From assembly GCF_006569185.2 (NCBI RefSeq), contig NZ_VIGC02000003.1, positions 186,001 to 250,000 of the forward strand: 64,000 bases of DNA, written 5' to 3'. Both the position numbers and the translations under genes were made by a program. The stretch is from Litorilinea aerophila. GTDB taxonomy: Bacteria; Chloroflexota; Anaerolineae; Caldilineales; Caldilineaceae. Shown here piece by piece: positions 51,330 through 60,357 of the stretch. The number at the start of each line of letters is the position of its first letter. Within the stretch, counting starts at the first letter, position 1. The notes under the pieces were generated by a model that was given only the letters and a program-made list of their open reading frames with translations, did no database searches and had not been told where the DNA came from.

Positions 51330-52583
51330 TCAGGTGTCCCAGCGGACGGGCAGGCGCTGCAGGCCACGCATGATGGGATTGGTGCGCCAACGCAGGGATT
51401 CCACTGGCGCGGCCAGGCGCAGGTTGGGCAGGCGGCGCAGGAGCGTCTCCACCGCGATGCGTCCTTCCAGCCGGGCCAGGGCCGCCCCCAGGCAGTAGTG
51501 GATGCCCAGGCCGAAGGCCAGATGCCGGTTGGGAGAGCGGGTGATGTCAAAGCGATCCGGCTGGGGGAAGATGGCCGGATCGCGGTTGGCGCTGCCCAGG
51601 ACCACGCTGATGGCATCGCCCCGCCGTACCCGCACGCCGTGCATCTCCAGGTCTTCCGCCGCGTAGCGCATGGGTGCGCGCTCCACGGGGCAATCGTAGC
51701 GGAGCATCTCTTCCACGGCGCCGGGCAGCAGAGTGGGCGCCTCCTGCAGCAGGGCCAACTGGCTGGGGTGGCTCAACAGCGCCAGCATGCCGTTTCCGAT
51801 CAGGTTTACCGTGGTCTCGTGGCCCACCACGGTCAGCAGCAGGATCATGCTGTAGAGCTCCTCCTGGCTCAGCACATCCCCGGCTTCCTCCGCCTGGACC
51901 AGGGAGGTGATCAGGTCGTCCTGGGGCTGGTGGCGACGCTCTTCCAAGATCTGGCCCAGGTAGTGAATGAAATCCTCCATGGACTGGCGGGAGCGGGCCA
52001 GTTTCTGGGCATTGCGCTGGCTGTCGGCCGAGGGGGAGACCAGGGCGCTGCTCCAGGCCCGAAAGCGGTTGCGGTCCCGGGCTGGGATGCCCAGCAGCTC
52101 GGCGATGACGCTGATGGGCAGGGGAAAGGCGAAATCCTGGATCAGGTCCATGGTGCCCCGGGCCTGCACCCGGTCCAGGAGCCTGTCGGCCAGTTGCTGG
52201 ATGCGGTCGCTGAGCTGTTCCACCATGCGCGCGGTGAAGGCTTTGTTCACCAGGGCCCGCAGCCGGGTGTGATCCGGCGGATCCAGGTTGAGCATGTGGT
52301 GGCTCAACAGGCGGATCAGCTCGGGTTCGGGGGGGAGTTGGGCGCGCTCCTCTGGCGTCAGGCAGTTGCGGACATCCTTCACAAAGCGCCGGTGATCCCG
52401 CAGTACCGCCACGGCATCCTCGTAGCGGGTGAAGAAGCAGGTAGCGCGGCCGTCCTGCCGGTGGACACGGCGGTAGACAGGCGCCACCTCGCGCATCTGG
52501 GCGTAGACCGCGTAGGCCTCGGCACGAAATTTGGGACCGAAGAGGTTAAAGGTAGGTTGGGCAGGCAATACAGGGTTTGGCAT
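51330..52583 (-). CDS. Cytochrome P450
   Basis: A 417-residue soluble P450. The heme loop FGLGIHYCLGAALARLE carries the Cys ligand near residue 350; the I-helix threonine is in VVGHETTVN and the K-helix E-x-x-R is EEMLR, with RYDCPVERAPMRYAAED after it. It looks like a bacterial CYP107/CYP102A-type class I enzyme that needs ferredoxin and reductase. No redox partner or biosynthetic gene is adjacent, so its substrate is unknown. The start 52583 is the first ATG of the homologous part; upstream starts lack a ribosome site. Confidence 0.9.
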   Translation of the reverse strand: MPNPVLPAQPTFNLFGPKFRAEAYAVYAQMREVAPVYRRVHRQDGRATCFFTRYEDAVAVLRDHRRFVKDVRNCLTPEERAQLPPEPELIRLLSHHMLNLDPPDHTRLRALVNKAFTARMVEQLSDRIQQLADRLLDRVQARGTMDLIQDFAFPLPISVIAELLGIPARDRNRFRAWSSALVSPSADSQRNAQKLARSRQSMEDFIHYLGQILEERRHQPQDDLITSLVQAEEAGDVLSQEELYSMILLLTVVGHETTVNLIGNGMLALLSHPSQLALLQEAPTLLPGAVEEMLRYDCPVERAPMRYAAEDLEMHGVRVRRGDAISVVLGSANRDPAIFPQPDRFDITRSPNRHLAFGLGIHYCLGAALARLEGRIAVETLLRRLPNLRLAAPVESLRWRTNPIMRGLQRLPVRWDT

Positions 52584-52818
52584 GGTCGGGTTCGTCACAG
52601 CTCCAGTCTGGCTTTCCCTGCCATTGTAGCCCATTCTGAGGCCCGGTCCAAGCGGCTAGCGGAGAGGGGGTAAGCCTTCACCCCTCATCCCCCACTGGGG
52701 CCAGGGGGGATGGGGAATGAACAGCTGCTTGCTGCCCCTGCCTACGGCGGACAGGGGCGCGCCCATGATTCGCGCAGGTATGTGTCACAGTCAGCGTGCC
52801 TAAAGAGAGGGGCAATCT

Positions 52819-52848
52819 TTGGTGTTATCTATGGGAAGGCGTTATAAT
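52819..52848 (+). promoter_or_regulatory. Promoter of the S1-domain gene
   Basis: TTGGTG (52819-52824), an 18-bp spacer and a perfect TATAAT (52843-52848). The transcript would start near 52855 and has a leader of about 77 nt. Confidence 0.7.
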
Positions 52849-52884
52849 GGGTTGCAATTGGGTAGATCTTATCTTGAGAGGGTA

Positions 52885-52910
52885 GCCGCACTGCATTTAT
52901 CCAGTGCGGC
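52885..52910 (+). promoter_or_regulatory. Hairpin in the leader of the S1-domain mRNA
   Basis: GCCGCACTG (52885-52893) and CAGTGCGGC (52902-52910) pair perfectly around CATTTATC, 7 nt before the GGGAGGA ribosome site. As the product binds RNA, this could be an autoregulatory site, as known for S1 protein in E. coli; here it is inference. Confidence 0.6.
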
Positions 52911-52931
52911 ACTGTTTGGGAGGATGTGACT

Positions 52932-53966
52932 ATGAGCGACCAAGTACAAGCCATGGCCCAGCAAGAGGCCGCCCAGGGGCAGGAGGAAGCCACCGCCGCC
53001 ACACCAGAAGTTGAAGCCGCCACGCCGCAAGTCGAAGCACAGCACACCGTTGAGAGCGCCGAGGAAAATGCTGCCGACAATGGGGCCGCACCGGTAGCTG
53101 AAACAGATGCCGGCGCCGAGGCTGCTTCCACCAACGAGTCCACTGCCGCCCTGCCGCCCGAAGTGGAAGACCTGATTGCCGAAGATGTGTTGCCCGACGA
53201 TGTGAAGGTCCAGGTGGGCCCGGACGGCAGCAAGCGGGTGGTCCGGGTGTTGAGCGTGGGCCAGCAGGTGACCGGCGTGGTGAAACGCATCACCGATTTT
53301 GGCGCCTTTGTGGATATTGGCGTCGGCCGGGATGGCCTGATCCACATCTCCGAGCTCTCGGTGCGGCGGGTGGCCAAGGTCACCGACGTCCTCAGCGAGG
53401 GGCAGGAAGTCCAGGCCTGGATCAAGAAGCTGGACCGCCAGCGCAACCGCATCAGCCTTACCCTGATCGACCCCTCCACCAAGACCATCCGGGACCTGGA
53501 GAAGGGGGACATTGTCCAGGGCACGGTGACCCGCATCCTGCCCTACGGCGCCTTTGTGGACATCGGCATCGGCCGGGATGCCCTCCTCCACGTGCGGGAG
53601 ATGGGTGAGGGGTACGTGGCCAAGCCCGAGGATGTGGTCAGCGTCGGGGAGACCATTGAAGCCCGCATCATCGACCTGAGCCGCCGGCGCAATCGCGTCG
53701 ACCTGAGCCTCAAGGGTCTGCGGCCCGAGCCGGAACCCCAGCCAGCGCCCGAGCCCGAGGTCGCTGCCTCCGAGCCCGAGGCCCCTGCCGAAGATCCCCT
53801 GGACGACATCGAAGTCCTGTCGCCCATGGAGCTGGCCTTCAAGCGGGCCATGGAGGCGGAAGGCATCCAGCTGAAGGGGGGGCGCTCCAAGAAAAACCGC
53901 CGCGCCAAGAGCCGCTCCATCCAGGAAGAGATCATCGCCCGCACCCTGAATCTGGCCAAGAAGTAA
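52932..53966 (+). CDS. S1 RNA-binding domain protein (two S1 domains)
   Basis: A 344-residue protein: acidic, alanine-rich N-terminus (1-95), S1 domain one at 109-178 (GQQVTGVVKRITDFGAFVDIGVGRDGLIHIS), S1 domain two at 191-261 (GDIVQGTVTRILPYGAFVDIGIGRDALLH), then a Pro/Glu linker and a basic end (GRSKKNRRAKSRS). It binds single-stranded RNA and may act in translation initiation as a reduced form of ribosomal protein S1, which has more repeats. ATG 52932 has GGGAGGA 8 nt upstream; GTG 52926 is too close. It is followed by a terminator at 54028. Confidence 0.88.
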   Translation: MSDQVQAMAQQEAAQGQEEATAATPEVEAATPQVEAQHTVESAEENAADNGAAPVAETDAGAEAASTNESTAALPPEVEDLIAEDVLPDDVKVQVGPDGSKRVVRVLSVGQQVTGVVKRITDFGAFVDIGVGRDGLIHISELSVRRVAKVTDVLSEGQEVQAWIKKLDRQRNRISLTLIDPSTKTIRDLEKGDIVQGTVTRILPYGAFVDIGIGRDALLHVREMGEGYVAKPEDVVSVGETIEARIIDLSRRRNRVDLSLKGLRPEPEPQPAPEPEVAASEPEAPAEDPLDDIEVLSPMELAFKRAMEAEGIQLKGGRSKKNRRAKSRSIQEEIIARTLNLAKK

Positions 53967-54027
53967 GGGGATTTCCCAGGGACGCGCCCTTCAAGCTCGT
54001 TCAATCCTTGTTCAAATTGAGGTATGC

Positions 54028-54071
54028 GTAGGGACGTGGTGTATGGTACACTACGTCCCTACGTTTTTTTG
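54028..54071 (+). terminator. Rho-independent terminator of the S1-domain gene
   Basis: CGTAGGGACGT (54028-54038) and ACGTCCCTACG (54054-54064) form a perfect 11-bp stem with a 15-base loop, followed by seven T. It is a textbook terminator 62 nt after the stop. Confidence 0.95.
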
Positions 54072-54138
54072 TATCGGTTTTCTTGACCGTTTTGGGGATG
54101 CTTCTTTTGGACGGGCTCCGGACGAGGTAACGCTCCTC

Positions 54139-54888
54139 ATGGAAATCAGCGGAAAGGTCGCCCTGGTCACCGGGGGAGCTCACCGGGTGGGTAGGGCCAT
54201 CACCCTCATGCTGGCCGGGGCGGGCGCCCACGTGGTGGTCAACTATCACACGTCGGCCGACGCCGCACAGCAGACCGTCGCCGAAGCCAGGGCGCTGGGG
54301 GCGACGGCCCTGGCGCTTCAGGGGGATGTGGCCGACTGGTCTGCGGTCCAGGCCATGGCCGCGACCATCCAGGACCACTTCGGCGGCGTGGACATCATCG
54401 TCAACAGCGCCAGCCTGTTTCAACGGACGCCCTTTCCCACCCCAGAGATCGACACCTGGAAACGGGTGACCGCAGTCTCCATCGATGGCCCTTTCTTTGT
54501 CTGCAACAGCCTGGTACCCGGCATGAAGGCCCGGGGCAGCGGCGTCATCGTCAACCTGGTGGACCTTTCGGCCTGGCAGCCCTGGCCCCACTTCACGGCC
54601 CATGCCGTGGGTAAGGCCGCGCTCCTGGCCTTGACCCGACAGCTAGCCCTGGAGCTGGCCCCGATCATTCGGGTGAACGCCGTGGCCGCCGGTCCCGTGT
54701 TGCCGCCGCCGGGCATGGCCCCCGACCGCGCCGCGGCCATCGCCAAACGGACCCTGTTGGGCCGTTGGGGGCATCCGGACGATGTGGCCCAGGCCGTCCG
54801 CTACCTGATCGAGGCCGATTACGTGACCGGCGAGGTGCTGACGGTGGACGGCGGCGAGCGCTACGGATGGGGCCGGCACGCGGGCTGA
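54139..54888 (+). CDS. Short-chain dehydrogenase/reductase, pteridine reductase-like, with altered catalytic tyrosine
   Basis: A 249-residue SDR. Residues 10-20 (VTGGAHRVGRA) form the NADP-binding loop; the Arg-Val-Gly form is common in pteridine reductases (FolM/PTR1) and FabG relatives. NSAS (89-92) is normal. The catalytic Y-x-x-x-K is H155-A-V-G-K159: tyrosine is replaced by histidine while the lysine and an Asp at 142 (VDLSAW) remain. It may be inactive, or use another proton donor. The end TVDGGERYGW is usual. The frame is open upstream; ATG 54139 starts the homology. It precedes dgt by 96 nt. Confidence 0.85.
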   Translation: MEISGKVALVTGGAHRVGRAITLMLAGAGAHVVVNYHTSADAAQQTVAEARALGATALALQGDVADWSAVQAMAATIQDHFGGVDIIVNSASLFQRTPFPTPEIDTWKRVTAVSIDGPFFVCNSLVPGMKARGSGVIVNLVDLSAWQPWPHFTAHAVGKAALLALTRQLALELAPIIRVNAVAAGPVLPPPGMAPDRAAAIAKRTLLGRWGHPDDVAQAVRYLIEADYVTGEVLTVDGGERYGWGRHAG

Positions 54889-54984
54889 ACATCCCCGGTG
54901 GCTTGCACATCCACGGTGGTTGACGCAACGTTGATGAAGTGCTTGAGAAGCCTTGCGAGAGCTGAAATTGGGTGAGGAGGCAAC

Positions 54985-56145
54985 ATGCTGACGCGGGAAG
55001 AACTGGAACGGCGCGAAGAGCAGTTTCTGGCCCCCTACGCCATGCGCAGCAGCCAGAGCCGGGGGCGGGTCTACCCCGAGGAAGAGCACCCCTATCGCAC
55101 AGCCTACCAGCGGGATCGGGATCGGATCATCCACACCACCGCCTTCCGCAGACTGGAGTACAAGACCCAGGTCTTTGTCTATTCCGAGGGGGATCACTAC
55201 CGCAACCGGCTGACCCACAGCATCGAGGTGGCCCAGATCGGCCGCACCCTGGCCCGCGCCCTGGGCTGCAACGAGGATCTGACCGAGGCCATCTGCCTGG
55301 CCCATGACCTGGGACATCCGCCCTTCGGCCATGTGGGGGAAGCGACGCTCAACGAGCTCATGCGCAACTATGGCGGCTACGACCACCAACGCCAGACCTA
55401 CCGCATCCTGACGGTGCTGGAACACCGCTACCCGGACCATCCCGGCCTGAACCTGACCTACGAAGTGCGGGAAGGGGTGGTGAAGCACGACACCGACTAC
55501 GACGTGGTGGATGCCCGGGACTATCACCCCGAGGAACGGGGCACCCTGGAGTGCCAGCTCAGCAACCTGGCGGACGAAATCGCCTACAACACCAGCGACC
55601 TGGATGATGGTCTGCGCAGCGGCATCCTTAGCTCGGATGCGGTCCAGCAGCTGGGCATCGCCCGCAAGGTGCTGGAGAGCCTGGGCATGGATGGCCGGGT
55701 GAATCTGCACGAGACCATGAACCGCCACCGTTTCATCCGCCGGCTGGTGGGCATGGAGGTGACCGACACCATCCAGGCCACCCAGGCCGCCCTGGAAGCA
55801 GCGGAGGTCCGCTCCATCGAGGAGTTGCGGGCGCTGCCCTACAATGTGGCCGGCTACTCCGAGGAGATGCGGGAGCTCAACGCCGAGCTGAAGCGCTACC
55901 TGTTCCGAAATTTCTACCGCCACTATCGGGTGGTGCGCATGGCCAGCAAGGCAGCCCGGCTGCTGCGGGATCTCTTCACCGCCTACATGGAAGAGCCCCT
56001 CCAGCTGCCACCCCAGACCCAAAAGCGGGTGGATGGTCATCCGGAAGGGCTCGCCAGGGTGATCTGTGACTACATCGCGGGAATGACCGACCGCTACGCC
56101 ATCCAGGAGCACAGGCGCCTGTTCGACCCCGAAGAGCGGGCCTGA
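54985..56145 (+). CDS. dgt: Deoxyguanosinetriphosphate triphosphohydrolase (Dgt-like HD hydrolase)
   Basis: A 386-residue HD-domain phosphohydrolase that splits dNTP to deoxynucleoside and triphosphate. The HD residues are His in LTHSIEV, His-Asp in LAHDLGHPPFGHVG and a later Asp in NLADEIAYNTSDLDDG. RAYQRDRDRIIHTTAFRRLEYKTQVF is a strong Dgt signature. GAGGAGG precedes the ATG. The length is that of the shorter, deoxyguanosinetriphosphatase-like group. It may tune dNTP pools or act against phage; no phage genes are near. Confidence 0.93.
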   Translation: MLTREELERREEQFLAPYAMRSSQSRGRVYPEEEHPYRTAYQRDRDRIIHTTAFRRLEYKTQVFVYSEGDHYRNRLTHSIEVAQIGRTLARALGCNEDLTEAICLAHDLGHPPFGHVGEATLNELMRNYGGYDHQRQTYRILTVLEHRYPDHPGLNLTYEVREGVVKHDTDYDVVDARDYHPEERGTLECQLSNLADEIAYNTSDLDDGLRSGILSSDAVQQLGIARKVLESLGMDGRVNLHETMNRHRFIRRLVGMEVTDTIQATQAALEAAEVRSIEELRALPYNVAGYSEEMRELNAELKRYLFRNFYRHYRVVRMASKAARLLRDLFTAYMEEPLQLPPQTQKRVDGHPEGLARVICDYIAGMTDRYAIQEHRRLFDPEERA

Positions 56146-56157
56146 AGCGGCACGGCC

Positions 56158-57738
56158 TCAGGCGTGGCGGTAGACGGTCAGACGTAGAAGCACGTTCTTG
56201 AAGATGCCTTTGGTCTCGCCCTGCTGCACGTAGGACGCCTCCTCGACGACACAGTCCAGCAGGAGGGCCGGCCCCTTGAGCTGGAACTGGAGGCCCGGCT
56301 GGGCCACAATGGGCGCTGGCCCCTCCTGTCCCTCGGGCGTGAAAATGTCCGCCAGGCGATGGTCGATGACATACTCGCTGATCAGGACCCGGGTCTGGGT
56401 GGTGGGGCTTTTGTCGCTGGCCTTGTCGAAAAGCCAGACATCCAGCGCGATGACATTCTCCGGGTTGTTCTGCAGGATGCCGTTTTTCAGGTTCACGCCC
56501 ATGCCACATTCGCCGATGTACCGGGTGCCGTCCTCCGGTGCGGCGATGTTGAAGGCCTGGTCATAGTCCAGGTCGCCCAGTTGATAGCGGGCGGTGAATT
56601 CGGCCACTTTCTCCAGCCTGGTCGAGGGCCGGGTGGTCGGGCGAGGCGTCGGGGTGGGCGTCGAGGTCAGCCCATAGCCGGGCCGTTCTTCCCGCACCAC
56701 AGGGGAAGGCGGAGGCGGAGCCAGGTCATCCCAATCTTCGTCATCCTCCTCGGCTGCTTCTGCATCCTCGTCTTCCAGATCCTCCGCCAGCTCCCCGGGC
56801 AGGGTAACGCTGCCTGCCGGCCCCCAGGCGCCCGTTCGGCCTGTTTCGGTCAGATCCACGTATCGGATGTCGGACTCGGCTGCATTCCCCTGGTCCAACG
56901 TGTCGTCCAGGGTGTCGCCAAAATAGGCCTCGTCCTCCAGGGGGTAGCCGGCTCGCCCCAGGGTGTCGGCATCATCCAGCTCTGCCTCAAAACCGTACTC
57001 GTCCTCCCCGGCAGGAGAACGGGAGCGACGGGAGGCATGTCGGGCCGAGCCGGGCGTGATGGGGCGGGGCAGGCGCTCCTCGCTCTCCTCCGCCTCGTCC
57101 ATTTCCTCGGCTTCGAAAGCATCCTCCCCTTCCGCTTCCAGCTCATCCAGCCCTGCCCCGGCGTTGGGGCCGCCCTGGCTGGCCACCCGCCTCAATAGAT
57201 AGAGGCCGCCGCCCAGCAACACCACCGCCGCCAGGGTCACCAGCAGCCAGTTGAGCCAGGTCGGAATGCCCTCACTGGCCGGCGGAGGCACCGCGGCCAG
57301 TGTCGTGTCCGGCGCCCCGGCCTCTGCCGCCGTGGAGACGCCCAACTGGGCTGCCAGCCGCGCCAGGTTGTCGATGTGGACCCGGGAATATTCCTGGGGA
57401 TGCTCCCGGAAGTAGGCCTGGGCCTGGGCGATTTCCTCGGCCAGGTTATCGTTCAGATCCAGCAGGCGCTGGCGGGCCAGGGCGGCGGCTTCCTCATCCT
57501 GGTAGTAGACGTAGGCCTCGGCCACCGCGGCCAGGTAATTCGCCCGGGCTTCCGGGTTGAGATCCTGGAGGAGGGCATTCTGCCATTCCACGGGCCAGAG
57601 CCACCAGCCGATGAGCAGGCCTAGACCCAGGCCCAGGAGGATCCCCACTACCAGGGATGGAAGCTGGAGGCCGGCTGCCAGCGTCCGGGGCACAGCCGAC
57701 CGACGGCCCGGCTGGGAACTGGAATCAAATGAGGTCAT
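56158..57738 (-). CDS. Acidic two-TM membrane protein, unknown
   Basis: A 526-residue protein that I do not recognise. TM1 lies at about 26-50 (LVVGILLGLGLGLLIGWWLWPV), TM2 at about 162-184 (NWLLVTLAAVVLLGGGLYLL). Between them is a helical extracytoplasmic region of about 110 residues (NPEARANYLAAVAEAYVYYQDEEAAALARQRL). After TM2 comes a long, strongly acidic, disordered part with Thr-Pro repeats, then a folded domain (about 380-526, ARYQLGDLDYDQAFNIAAPEDGTRYIGECGMGV to the end) that is beta-rich. The ATG at 57738 has GAGGAA. It sits downstream of manC on the same strand, 79 nt apart. A role in the cell envelope is possible. Confidence 0.7.
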   Translation of the reverse strand: MTSFDSSSQPGRRSAVPRTLAAGLQLPSLVVGILLGLGLGLLIGWWLWPVEWQNALLQDLNPEARANYLAAVAEAYVYYQDEEAAALARQRLLDLNDNLAEEIAQAQAYFREHPQEYSRVHIDNLARLAAQLGVSTAAEAGAPDTTLAAVPPPASEGIPTWLNWLLVTLAAVVLLGGGLYLLRRVASQGGPNAGAGLDELEAEGEDAFEAEEMDEAEESEERLPRPITPGSARHASRRSRSPAGEDEYGFEAELDDADTLGRAGYPLEDEAYFGDTLDDTLDQGNAAESDIRYVDLTETGRTGAWGPAGSVTLPGELAEDLEDEDAEAAEEDDEDWDDLAPPPPSPVVREERPGYGLTSTPTPTPRPTTRPSTRLEKVAEFTARYQLGDLDYDQAFNIAAPEDGTRYIGECGMGVNLKNGILQNNPENVIALDVWLFDKASDKSPTTQTRVLISEYVIDHRLADIFTPEGQEGPAPIVAQPGLQFQLKGPALLLDCVVEEASYVQQGETKGIFKNVLLRLTVYRHA

Positions 57739-57817
57739 GGGCTCTTCCTCTTTCTTGGCTCCAGGAGTCATGGCCCTGGGATTGGAATGCCCTGGGTCCA
57801 CCGGTCTGGGCGGCCGG

Positions 57818-58900
57818 TCAGAGCAGCTCAGAGCGCCCCTGGGCGCGCAACGTCTCTACAATTTCCTTGACCCGCTGCATCTGGGACTTGTGGCCGATGA
57901 GCAGGGTGTCGCCGGCGTCTACCACCACCAGCTCGTGGACGCCGATGAGGGCCACCATGGTCTTGTCGCTGTAGACGATGTTGTCGCAGCTGTCGATGGT
58001 GAGGATCTCCCCCTTGGCCACGTAGTTGCTGCTCTCGTCCTGCTCCAGCACAGCTTCCAGGGCATCCCAACTGCCCACGTCGCTCCAACCCGCCTGCATG
58101 GGGACCACGGCCACTCGCTGGGCGCCTTCCATCACGCCGTAGTCCATGCTGATGCTGGGCATCTCTGCCCAGATCTCGGCAATGGCCTGCTGGCGTTCCT
58201 CCTGGCTGCCGTCCCGGTCCAGGCAGGCCTGGATCTGGAGCAGCCTCTCGTACACCTGGGGCAGTTGACGGGCGAATTCTTCCAAAAAGGTTCGCACCTG
58301 GCCCACGAAAATGCCGCCGTTCCAGTAGTAGCCGCCTTCCGCCAGAAAGGCCTCCGCGGCCGACCGGTTGGGCTTTTCAGTAAACAGCTCCACCTGGTAG
58401 ACCGGACCGTGGTCCAGGTCAAGCGGCTTGCCAGCCTTGATGTACCCATAGCCGGTGTGAGGGAAGGTAGGCTCAATGCCCAGGGTCACCAGATAGCCCG
58501 CGGCGGCCGCCTGGCCAGCCACCGCCAGCGCCTGGCGGAAGCGCTCCGGCTGGGTGATCACGTGATCCGCCGGCAGGACGGCCAGGGTGGCGTCCGGATC
58601 TCGGCGCTGGAGGACCACACAAGCCAGGCCGATGGCGGGGCCGGTGTTTCGGCCGTTGGGCTCCACGATGATCTGGTCGGACGGGATCTGGGGCAACTGC
58701 TCGGCCGCCAGCCGGGCGTACTGGCTGCCGGTGATGACGTAGATCCGGTCTGGATCGACCAGGCCTTCCAGGCGGCGGGCCGTCTCCTGGATCATGGTGC
58801 GGCCGGAGCCAGTGATGTCGGTGAACTGTTTGGGGCGAGTCTGTCGGCTGCGGGGCCACAATCTGCTTCCGACACCGCCCGCCAGGATTGCGGCGTACAT
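57818..58900 (-). CDS. manC: Mannose-1-phosphate guanylyltransferase
   Basis: A 360-residue nucleotidyltransferase that makes GDP-mannose from GTP and mannose-1-phosphate. The start MYAAILAGGVGSRLWPRSRQTRPKQF is the family signature; the pair VEPNGRNTGPAIG and LPADHVI follow, and the C-terminus holds WSDVGSWDALE and FTEKPNR earlier. GAGGAGG lies 12 nt before the ATG. It lacks the PMI domain of bifunctional enzymes. GDP-mannose feeds mannosylated glycans or GDP-fucose. No sugar gene is adjacent. Confidence 0.93.
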   Translation of the reverse strand: MYAAILAGGVGSRLWPRSRQTRPKQFTDITGSGRTMIQETARRLEGLVDPDRIYVITGSQYARLAAEQLPQIPSDQIIVEPNGRNTGPAIGLACVVLQRRDPDATLAVLPADHVITQPERFRQALAVAGQAAAAGYLVTLGIEPTFPHTGYGYIKAGKPLDLDHGPVYQVELFTEKPNRSAAEAFLAEGGYYWNGGIFVGQVRTFLEEFARQLPQVYERLLQIQACLDRDGSQEERQQAIAEIWAEMPSISMDYGVMEGAQRVAVVPMQAGWSDVGSWDALEAVLEQDESSNYVAKGEILTIDSCDNIVYSDKTMVALIGVHELVVVDAGDTLLIGHKSQMQRVKEIVETLRAQGRSELL

Positions 58901-58948
58901 GCTGGGCTGGATCCTCCTCGTGCAGTCTGTTGGCTGCTGCTGCAAAGT

Positions 58949-59020
58949 CAATTCCGGCAGAAATTCGCCGACGGTTTTGACCAGAGATCGGCGACCCGAA
59001 GCAGCCGTGGCATGTCTGCC
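58949..59020. repeat. Family A element, degenerate copy 3
   Basis: CCGGCAGAAATTCGCCGA and TTGACCAGAGAT match the left half of the copies at 11613 and 47421; the right arm is damaged (CATGTCTGCC). It lies in the 139-bp gap between dprA and manC. Confidence 0.7.
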
Positions 59021-59039
59021 CGGCTGGTCGGCACGGCGT

Positions 59040-60119
59040 TCAGGCGCGAACGTAGCTCAGGGTGCCCACCTGGCGGACCAGGCCTTTCAGCTCCATGATT
59101 GCCAGCAGGCTGGCTACCTGGGGCGACGGCATGGCGCTCTCCCGCACAATCTCATCCACATGGCGGGGTTCGGCCGAGAGGCAGCGCAGGAGCTGCTCTT
59201 CCAGGGGATCGGCCGGTACTTGAGCCCGAACCGCCTGCTGGGCCTGGACATCCGCCATGTGGAGCTGTTCCAGGACATCCTCGACCCGCAGCAGCGGCAT
59301 AGCTCCCTGCTGGATCAGCTCGTTGCAGCCCATGCTGCCCGGGTGAAGGATGCTGCCCGGCACGGCGAAGACATCTCGCCCCTGCTCGGCGGCAAAGCGG
59401 GCCGTGATCAGGGCACCGCTGCGCTGGCCCGCCTCCACCACGATGATGCCCTTGCTCAGGCCGCTGATGATCCGGTTCCGGGGGGGAAAGTTGCTGGCCT
59501 CGGGGCGAGTGCCCAGGGGATATTCGCTGATGAGCCCACCGCTGGCGGTGATTTTCTGGGCCAGCCCCCGGTTGCCGGGCGGGTAGATCTGGTCGACCCC
59601 GCTGCCCAGCACGGCCAGCGTTCGCCCGCCTGCATCCAGGGCTGCCTTGTGGGCCACCGTGTCGATGCCCAGGGCCAGGCCACTGACCACCGTGACGCCG
59701 TGCATGGCCAGTTCACTGGCCAGTTTGTGGGCCACCTCCCGGCCATAGGCACTGGCCCGACGGGTGCCCACCAGGGCTACGGCCCAGGTGTCCTGCTGGG
59801 TCAGGGTGCCACGGACGTACAGGACCGGGGGCGCGCCATCCACCTGCCGCAGATTTTCCGGATAATCTGGATCGTCCCAGGTCAGGACTGTGATACCGGC
59901 CTTGCGAACCCGCTCCCATTCCCGTTCCGGGTCGACAGTCCGGCGGGCGGCCAGCAGGTTTTCCAGGCTGCGTCGATCCAGACCCACTGCCTGAAGCTCT
60001 GGCAAGGGGGCTTTCCAGGCGGTCTCCAGGGAACCGAAGTGCTCCAGGAGGGCGGCCAGGCGGACTGGGCCCACGCCGGAGACTTGATTGAAGGCAATCC
60101 AGTATGCTTTCTCGTCCAC
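59040..60119 (-). CDS. dprA: DNA processing protein DprA
   Basis: A 359-residue DprA/Smf protein that loads RecA on incoming single-stranded DNA during transformation. The Rossmann fold shows VALVGTRRASAYGREVAHKLASELA, then VVSGLALGIDTVAHKAAL, AVLGSGVDQIYPPGN and FPPRNRIISGLS. The C-terminal end has the winged helix (LSAEPRHVDEIVRESAMPSPQVASLLAIMELKGLV). The frame is open to 60338 from a TTG; GTG 60119 is chosen because homology begins there (VDEKAYWIAFNQVSGVG). No ribosome site is clear. It is preceded by rimM, not trmD. Confidence 0.9.
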   Translation of the reverse strand: MDEKAYWIAFNQVSGVGPVRLAALLEHFGSLETAWKAPLPELQAVGLDRRSLENLLAARRTVDPEREWERVRKAGITVLTWDDPDYPENLRQVDGAPPVLYVRGTLTQQDTWAVALVGTRRASAYGREVAHKLASELAMHGVTVVSGLALGIDTVAHKAALDAGGRTLAVLGSGVDQIYPPGNRGLAQKITASGGLISEYPLGTRPEASNFPPRNRIISGLSKGIIVVEAGQRSGALITARFAAEQGRDVFAVPGSILHPGSMGCNELIQQGAMPLLRVEDVLEQLHMADVQAQQAVRAQVPADPLEEQLLRCLSAEPRHVDEIVRESAMPSPQVASLLAIMELKGLVRQVGTLSYVRA

Positions 60120-60357
60120 GAAATTATGTGCTGCCAGGTTGTGATCGGGGTAGTCACGCCTGGATCCGGCCGGCTTCCCCGTGGGAGGCGCTCCGGCTCT
60201 GCTGATGTGCCCCCTCCGATGGACTATCCTGCCACTTTCACCCGGCGGGATGAAGTGGCTGCAGGGGTGGAGGCCGGCGGCCGAATGGCCAGATCCAAAA
60301 GTCAACGGGAGAATACGACAAGCTGACGGCTTTGTCAAACAGCCTGGGAACGCCCGC

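Larger units (their letters stand above)
52584..52931. other. Intergenic region between P450 and S1-domain genes
   Basis: No gene was seen. Besides the promoter and hairpin listed separately, it contains a CCCCTCATCCCCCACTGGGG run (52682-52701) that resembles a piece at 4011-4037 (CCCCCCTCACCCCCAGCGATGGGGG), a further small shared word between gaps. The P450 promoter should lie on the minus strand near 52600-52700. Confidence 0.45.

Noticed and set aside
51330-52583. P450 as part of a natural-product cluster
   Set aside because: No synthase, tailoring partner or redox partner lies within the window.
54985-56145. dgt as part of a phage-defence island
   Set aside because: Neighbours are housekeeping or unrelated genes, and no toxin, nuclease or sensor gene is adjacent.
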